64,000 bases of DNA from Rostratula benghalensis (Eukaryota; Chordata; Aves; Charadriiformes; Rostratulidae): assembly GCA_013399305.1 (NCBI GenBank), contig VXAI01000021.1:5770031-5834030 (forward strand), read 5' to 3'. Numbering within the stretch: the stretch's first letter is position 1; each line of letters opens with the position of its first letter. The translations under genes were made by a program, and so were the position numbers. The notes beneath the pieces were generated by a model. The model saw nothing but the letters and a program-made list of their open reading frames with translations, searched no databases and was not told the DNA's origin. Of this stretch, positions 46,661 to 64,000 are shown piece after piece.

Positions 46661-46666
46661 TTTATT
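46661..46666 (-). terminator. Candidate TMEM9B poly(A) signal
   Basis: AATAAA on the minus strand, about 270 bases after the TMEM9B stop. Longer 3' UTRs using signals further left are equally possible. Confidence 0.4.
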
Positions 46667-46933
46667 TTCATTTCAGTTTCATTAGTAAAAGCCATTGAAA
46701 ATGTAAAGATTCTATCTTTTGGTTAACTAATCTTTTTAAATTGCCTTCACTCCAGTACATTCCTTTAAAGTTCAAATACATTTTTACTTTCCTTTTTTTT
46801 TTTTTTAATTTTTTTAAAATCTTTAATGAACCATTCAAGAAAACCCTTCTGAATTGGCAGGATCAGGAAGACGGAAGTCAGCTCTTTCCACTAGTCCACT
46901 TTACTTTGCTGGAGTTATTTTACTGGGACACAA

Positions 46934-57687
<10,754 letters not shown>

Positions 57688-58065
57688 GTCGAGCCCCGGC
57701 CGCTTATCTCCGCCGCGCCGCCGCCGGCCCCCCAGCGCCCGCCGCCATCACTTCCGCCTTCCGCCCGCCTCACGTGAGGTGGTGTCCGGTCGCTACGGCA
57801 GCCCCCGCCGGAACGGCGGCGCCGCCGGGTGGTTCCGGAGGGAGGCGGCGCGTCGATGCCTCACTGGCGGCCGCCGGTGGGGCCCTCGGGCAGGACGGGC
57901 TGCGCTGTGCTGTGGCCGGGCCGGGATTTCGGCCAAACGGCCGCCGTGCGGGGCCCCGCACCGGCTGCCCCGAGGAGTGCGAGCTCCCGGCGGTGGAGGG
58001 AAACCGGCTGTCCCCGCAGCTCCGGCGGCGCGTGGTGGCGGCGTCCCGAGCCGGCGGGATCCCCT

Positions 58066-58408
58066 CATTATAGAATCTTGGAAGGGCTTAGGTTGGGAGG
58101 GACCTTAAATGGCCACGGGGAGGGACACCTCGCACTAGACCAGGTTGCTCAAAGCCCCATCCAGCCTGGCCTTGAACCCCTCCAGGGATGGGGCATCCAC
58201 AGCTTCTCTGGGCAACCTCTTCCAGTGCCTCACCACCCTCACAGTGAGGAATCTCTTCCTCGTATCCAACCTAAATCTACCCTCTTCTAGTTTGAAGCCA
58301 TTACCCCTCATCCAGTTGCTACATGCTCTGGTAAAAAGTCCCTCTCCATCTTTGTTGTAGGTCCCTTCAGATACTGGAAAGCTGCTCTAAGGTCTCCCCA
58401 GAGCCTTC
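58066..58408 (-). mobile_element. CR1 LINE fragment upstream of TMEM9B
   Basis: The plus strand reads TATAGAATCTTGGAAGGGCT, GTTGGGAGGGACCTTAAATG, CTAGACCAGGTTGCTCAAAG, CTTCTCTGGGCAACCTCTTC and CATTACCCCTCATCCAGTTG, i.e. CR1 in reverse complement. About 340 bp of the 3' end, 5'-truncated. It adjoins the right edge of CpG island 3. Confidence 0.95.
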
Positions 58409-61400
58409 TAACGTAGCGGGGAGCGTACGAGAGTAAGCAAAGGAGCTGTTTGGCACAGGCCAGCAAAGACAGTAGCCTTTTCCATAGTGCTTGCTCACTG
58501 TAGGGTGGGGTTTTCAGCAGAAAACCAGAAAAATTGGTTCGATTTGGTAATTGGTAAAATAAAATGAAATTCATTAAAAGTGGTAATTAGGAGCACTCTA
58601 CCTGTGACATTCAAGTTGCAGGTAGTCACGTTTTATATAAATCTTAATCCATTTTATGGACAGAGAGATGTTTCGCTGAGAAAACACTATTTGTAGTGTG
58701 GTTGTTCATTCTTGCCACCCAAGAGCAATGTTCACCTTTCAGAGGGTAACCGGAATTGGTGAGAAGCAGCCTTTCCAGCTGCTTTGAGAGCTGGAAGATC
58801 ATGAGGTTTCCAGGTTTTCCCTGCTTGGGTAGCAACTCCCAAACCTGATGGATGGTGCCAGAACTGGACCCAGCCTGGCCTGTGCATGGGAGCTGGCGCC
58901 AAGTGAGTGCTCCAGCCCAGCTGGGGAAACCACTCGGACTCATTTCAGCGCCTCTGGCACACTCCACATGGGAACAGCAGCCTGCGTGACTCAGCCCACT
59001 TATTCTCTCTCCTCCGTTTTATATCTTGTGTATTTCTTTTAACCATTTTCTGTCCTATGCTGCTAAGTAGTGACACTGTACATCATCAAAAGTTGCTCTA
59101 TTGCCTCTCTCCTTCCCCAGCCCCTAGTTAGTAGCTGTAATGTCATAGGAACTGAAATAATTCTTTAGATATAGCATACTTTTCAATTGTGATATTACAC
59201 TTTGGTTTAATACAGTGAGTTGTGTAATACTGTCAGTGCATCAGGCATCTCAGTAAAGGAGTTCAAGTTACTATGGAAACACAAAACACCTTTATTTAAA
59301 ATTCAGAGAAAATTGCCAGCTAAGGATAATGAGCATACATCAGTTTTCAGCCTCAGCCAAACAATTTGTCTGTTTAACGACTGTATCTGCAATGAAAGTG
59401 TTTTGAAGCATGAAGGTGGCTCTGTGTCTTCTTCACCGCCCACACTCATAGTCTGTGATGGGCAAATTGACTGCTGAATTGAAAAACATGCTGAATCTTT
59501 AGAAAAACATGGATTGAGTTTTGACCCGAAGTAAATAACAGAGACATTGCTGTATTCAGAATAGCTCAGTGTAAGAAAAGATTTTGGATAGATAGTCTGA
59601 GAGACTAATTTTCTTACACATCCAAAGATTTCTAATACACAGGTAATATATGCAGTTTCTTTCCGTTGTCTGGAATGGCCTTGGGGACCTTCAAGCCCGG
59701 TCTTGCAGTGCCCTCAAAACCAGTGACACCAAAAAGAAAATTAAACAGGAGCTTGTGAGCCACAGGCTTTAGGTGCTATAGGAGGTAAAGATTACTTCTA
59801 GAAGACGTGTCCATTCTTCCCCTAGACAACAGTAAGCAGTGGTTTAGTAAGCAAAATTGTTGGATGAATTATTAAACAAAACAAAACTACCAGAAGATTT
59901 TATCTTAACATTTAGACTTTTTTTAGCTTTGCTTTTTTTTTTTTTTTTTTTTTTAATTTATTAGTCAGCATACTAGTATCAGAAGCATTATTGTTAAACC
60001 ACAGGAAAAAAATTAATCAACATACCCAAGGAAAAATGTTTAAAATGCGAAGGAAGTGTGATTTTAAGGAAAAAAAAAAAAAGATTGCTCTGACCATAAC
60101 AGCCCTCTTCAGAGCTGCTCTTCAGCTATTTGATCTTCTAGAGGGGCTGAAGATGGGTTTCATCTTCAAAAGAGCTCTCTCTGGAAGGTTTATCTGTGGA
60201 GTTTGTGATTTTGTGGCATGCAGCTCAGTCCTTACCAGACCAAACCTTTTCAAGTTAATGGAGCTGAGCTCTCATGTCTCATTTGCTTTTTAAAAATAAT
60301 ATCAAATGTACTTTAATAGCAAGATTTATTCTGAGAGTTGTAACTATGCACTGGCCTCTCTAAGCTAAACCTTATACTTTGCTCTCAGCGCACTGTGTTG
60401 AATTCAAGGTGAGCTTTTTATAGTTTTGTAGCTTCTGTCACATTATCAAATCTCACACAACTAGCCATCCTCCGGAGAGCTGCTGGCAGTCCCTTTGATC
60501 ATTCACAAGTTCTGCTTCTGAGGCAGGACCAGGAGGGAAAAATTCTTGTCCCATCCCACAGAAGGGGTAAGCAGTGGGGCACTGCCAACCCCCCATGGCC
60601 ATTGGGGCACAGCCTGAGCAGGGCTTTCGGGAACAAAATACAAGATTGTGCAAGAAAGGACAGGGCACAATTGGTGCACCCCTAGGTGTTGCGGGGTGGG
60701 GAGGCACTCCACAGGCATATCTTTTCTGCTCAGTCATTTTATTAAAATAGCTTATAAAGAGCTTTATATTTCCAGGCACGGTACGTGCAAAGTAGGCTTT
60801 TGCTTTTCCTTTCCTGTTGCAGGAGCCTTCCCAAAGTCACATCATCCTAGCAGCCAGCAGTGCACTAGGCTGTGTCTGCGCTCCTCCTTACTGTGCTGCA
60901 CTGATTCACAATCATGTAAGAGTATTTTAAAACCTTTTCCCTGTAAAATAACTTTATGCACTATTGTGTCTACTGTGCTGTCAAGCAATTTGTGTAGGGT
61001 TTCTTCACGTTCTGCAGCTGAATGGGCATCCACACGGTGGATGTTCCTCAGGGCAGGTAGGATAGAGAGTATTTACCATCACTTTAATCATCTGCAATAT
61101 GATTATATTTTACTAATGCAAATTACCATCTTTTTATGTCAGTTCAGCCTATTCACTTTCAAAACTTGTCTGCTTCCCTTCCTTTTCTCTGCTGAGAAAA
61201 TATTTTCGTTATCAGCAATGACATAAAAGAAAAATCTGAAGGGATTATGTAAATAAGTAATTGAATCAGCACTTCTGCAGTCATTGCCAACATGAAAGCA
61301 ATGTGACATTTGCACAGAAAGAAAAACAAAGTAAATGCAAAAAAACCAACTTATCTTTTGTCTATTCCCTATGCTCCGTTAAAAAATTACAATGATGGCA

Positions 61401-62360
61401 GCAGTTGTTATTACAGCAGCCTTTATTTAGCAAAGAAGTGTGGGAAGTAATTAATTACAATGTCAATTGCTCTAGGCTAATGAGAAATTCACCTTTCAGC
61501 AGATCGGTCATCAGCAACCATTTGAATACATTCTGGTACTGCATCCCTTAAAATAAACAGCGCGGTTTTGTCTTATGAGTTTCTGTTTTGGCCAAAACTC
61601 CAGTGGCTCTGCTCAAGTCTAGCTGGTATTCTGGCCTCATGGCCTTTGGTCTCAGGAGAATGCAAAGAGAAATTGATGCCTGCGGGGGTGGACAGGGTAC
61701 AAGGTTTACAATAAAAGCAAGCTTTCCATATATCGTTCATCTCAGAGACGCATTACGTTACAGTAATGCAATGTAATGGCTGGTGGCTTCCTTCCATAAC
61801 CGAGGCATTATTTTGCAATCTGCTGTTAGCAGTTACATAAAGCCTTTCACAACGGAAATGCATGCATATGAAAAGGACAGACTAGACAAACTGTTTGCCT
61901 CTGTATTTCTATATCTGTATTGATATTTATGATACGAAGCAAATGGAGGAAAGTGCTGAAAGAGCTCTGCATCTATTTTATTTTTCTGTCTCAGTGAATC
62001 CACTCTTGACTTTTCTGCGGGCTGTAGGGGTTCAAGGTCTCTCCCTGTTAATGCAAGGTCAGTCAGTACTCCTGCACACTGGAGCGTTTTGCTAGTACCA
62101 GCTGGATCCCCATATCGCATGCGTGGGGACCATGCAGTGTTCTGCATATGGTTTCAGTTAGTGACATACATCATGCTCTTACCAATGTAATTCCTGGTGC
62201 ACATCCCTTCCTTCAGCAAAGGAGACAGGATGCAAACACAAGGAGCAGCAGCTTGTAGATGACAAGGGGGCTTCATCTGGTTAACCATGACCTTTAAGTT
62301 CACAACTATGACTTCATTCCTTGCAGCATGAAGAACAGCTTCTGCATGTGTTTATTTACA
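58409..62360. other. Intergenic stretch right of TMEM9B
   Basis: No gene recognised. Frames such as 58644-58967, 60453-60779 (minus) and 60648-61226 (plus) have no family resemblance. A T22 run is at 59933-59954. In human the next gene is NRIP3; no NRIP3 exon was identified here. Confidence 0.55.
59933..59954. repeat. (T)22 homopolymer
   Basis: Twenty-two consecutive T residues, with a weaker T-rich stretch just upstream. No retrocopy body was recognised next to it. Confidence 0.9.
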
Positions 62361-63480
62361 TCATAGAATGCTTAGAGTTGGAAGGGACTTTAAAGATCAT
62401 CAAGTTCCAAAGCCCCTGCCACGGACAGGGACACCTCCCACTAGACCAGGTTGCTCAAAGCCACATCCAGCCTGGCCTTGAACACTTCCAGGGATGGGGC
62501 TTCCGTAACTTCTCTGGGCAACCTCTTCCAGTGTCTCACCACCCTCACACTAAAGAATTTACTTCTAGTATCTAATCTAAATCTCCCCTCTTTCAATTTA
62601 GAACCATTACCCCTCATCCTATCGCTACATTCCCTGACAAAGAGTCCCTCTCCAGCTCTCTTGGAGAGTTATCCCTTCAGATATTGGAAGGCTGCTATAA
62701 GGTCTCCCCAGAGCTTTCTCTTCTCCAGGCTGAACAACGCCAGCCCTCTGTCTGTCTTCATAGGAGAGGTGCTCCAGCCCTCTGATCATCTTCGTGGCCC
62801 TCTGCTGGACCCACTCCAACAGGTCTATGTCCTTCCGTTGCTGAGGACTCCAAAGTTGGACACAGCACTCCAAGTGGGGTCTCACAAGAGCAGAGTAGAG
62901 AGGTAGAATCACCTCCCACAACCTGCTGGCGACGCTTCTTTTAATGCAGCCCAGGATGCAGTTAGCTTTCTGGGCTGCCAGTGCACACATTGCCAGCTCA
63001 TATTGAGCTTCTCATCCACCATCACTTCCTAGTTCTGCTCAGGGCTGCTCTCCAGCCATTCTCTGCCCAACCTCTTATTTGTGCTTGGGATTGCCGCATC
63101 CCAGGTTCAGGACCCTGCACTTGGCTTGGTTGAACTTCATGGAATTTGCACAAGCCCAGCTCCCAAGCCTTCCCAGGTTCCTCTGGATGTCATCCCATCC
63201 CTCCAGCGTGTTCATCACACTACACAGCTTAGTGTCACCAGCGAACTTGCTGAGGATGCATTCTATCCTACTGTTTGTTTCTCCAACAAAGCTGTTAAAC
63301 AACACTGGTCCCAGTACCAATCCCTGAGGAATGCCACTCATTACTGGCCACCACTTAGACATTGAGGCATTGACCACAACTCTTTGAGTGTGGCCATCAA
63401 CCCAGTTCCTGATCTACCGAGTAGTCCATCCGTCAAATCCATGACTTTCCAATTTTGAGACCAGAATGTCGTGTGGGACT
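62361..63480 (-). mobile_element. CR1 LINE, 1.1 kb, with decayed reverse transcriptase
   Basis: This is the longest CR1 copy here. The plus strand begins TCATAGAATGCTTAGAGTTG, the reverse complement of the 3' end. Further in, the minus strand keeps coding remnants of the ORF2 reverse transcriptase: ending with [20 protein letters not shown] (thumb/C-terminal part), then KFAGDTKL where the catalytic F-A-D-D box should be, then SGIPQGLVLGPVLFN (motif B region), and near 63450-63480 remnants of the HDILVSKL block. The catalytic Asp pair is damaged (AGD), and stops and frameshifts separate the blocks, so it is dead. Confidence 0.93.
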
Positions 63481-64000
63481 TGTACTTTATCTTGAACTCC
63501 CTCCTCTTTCTAGGAGTTCTTTTGCCAGAGGCATGTTTGCATAGGCAACTATGCCTAAAAAGCACCCACAGTTTCTTCCCCATACAGAGTAATCCACTGA
63601 GATTACTCTCTAATAAATCCGTGCTCCTGGTTTTGTATTCAAATGTGTCAGCACTAAAAGTAAAGTCACCATGAGTCCAGAACATTATTTTCCTGTGCCA
63701 GCAATTTCATTCCAGTCGTTACTGCAACCTGCAAGGAAACACCATGGTCAGTGAGAGATACGCTAAAGGTAAGACAAGATTATGATTATGATACAACTAC
63801 AGGCCCTTTTGTGGTAAAGTTTATCATTATTTTTCTCAAACTTGTTGCTAAGCAGAGGGGCTTTAATCAATAACCTCAACAACTAAACTGGGAAACTCTC
63901 CATGCGTTGGCTCCATTTTCTTCCCTTCCCTGCTATTTTGGTCACTTTTCAAAGCACACATCAAACGAACCCTGGATGGATGTGCCCCCTTCATTCACAC
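63481..64000. other. Right-hand end of window, no feature recognised
   Basis: AT-rich sequence after the CR1 5' truncation point. The element might extend slightly further, but I cannot align the remainder to CR1. No exon is seen. Confidence 0.5.

Noticed and set aside
60453..61226. Frames of 108 and 192 codons on opposite strands
   Set aside because: No recognised family, low-quality composition and no paired splice sites; likely chance frames.
62625..63377. Reverse-transcriptase-like frames as a gene
   Set aside because: They belong to a 5'-truncated CR1 with a broken frame and damaged catalytic motif.
63481..64000. Possible NRIP3 exon expected from synteny
   Set aside because: No NRIP3-like frame is visible; the gene probably lies beyond the window.

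Overview
The window looks like a bird nuclear genome. At least six fragments of the CR1 LINE family carry the ATTCTATG-type 3' end typical of birds, and there is one retrovirus-type LTR. Introns are AT-rich and three GC-rich, CpG-dense islands are present. No bacterial, plasmid or phage features are seen. The species cannot be fixed from the sequence alone.

Four protein-coding genes could be traced exon by exon: AKIP1 (+, 25267-30048), the C11orf16 orthologue (-, 34157-38755, possibly ending at 33501), ASCL3 (-, 41792-42346) and TMEM9B (-, 46934-57687). This is the gene order and orientation known from human 11p15.4 (DENND2B/ST5 - AKIP1 - C11orf16 - ASCL3 - TMEM9B). By that synteny, 1 to about 25000 is most likely the 5' part of DENND2B on the minus strand: non-coding first exons and very long introns. 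No DENND2B coding exon was recognised.

Layout. 1-21150: AT-rich, no convincing exon, one CR1 at 18630. 21270-22560: CpG island with a 48-nt purine run and a minus-strand splice-donor candidate, a likely alternative promoter. 22992: short CR1. 24780-25560: CpG island that starts AKIP1 and probably drives DENND2B in the other direction; it holds three kinds of short tandem repeat, one of which copies the AKIP1 exon 1 splice donor. 25267-30350: AKIP1 and its poly(A) signals. 31725-32284: solo LTR-like element between the converging 3' ends of AKIP1 and C11orf16. 33367-38755: C11orf16, reconstructed from five phase-compatible exons plus a candidate sixth. 41466-42351: ASCL3. 46661-57700: TMEM9B in five coding exons. 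57250-58060: CpG island promoter of TMEM9B, with a CR1 on each side. 58409-64000: intergenic, including a 1.1-kb CR1 with a decayed reverse transcriptase.

The genes do not form one pathway. AKIP1 (PKA and NF-kB p65 partner) and TMEM9B (endolysosomal membrane protein, reported to act in NF-kB signalling) are broadly expressed types with CpG-island promoters. ASCL3 is a lineage-restricted bHLH factor without such an island. C11orf16 is uncharacterised. I found no undescribed multi-gene system. The most notable observations are the AKIP1 donor-copying minisatellite and the Cys/His-rich segment of C11orf16.
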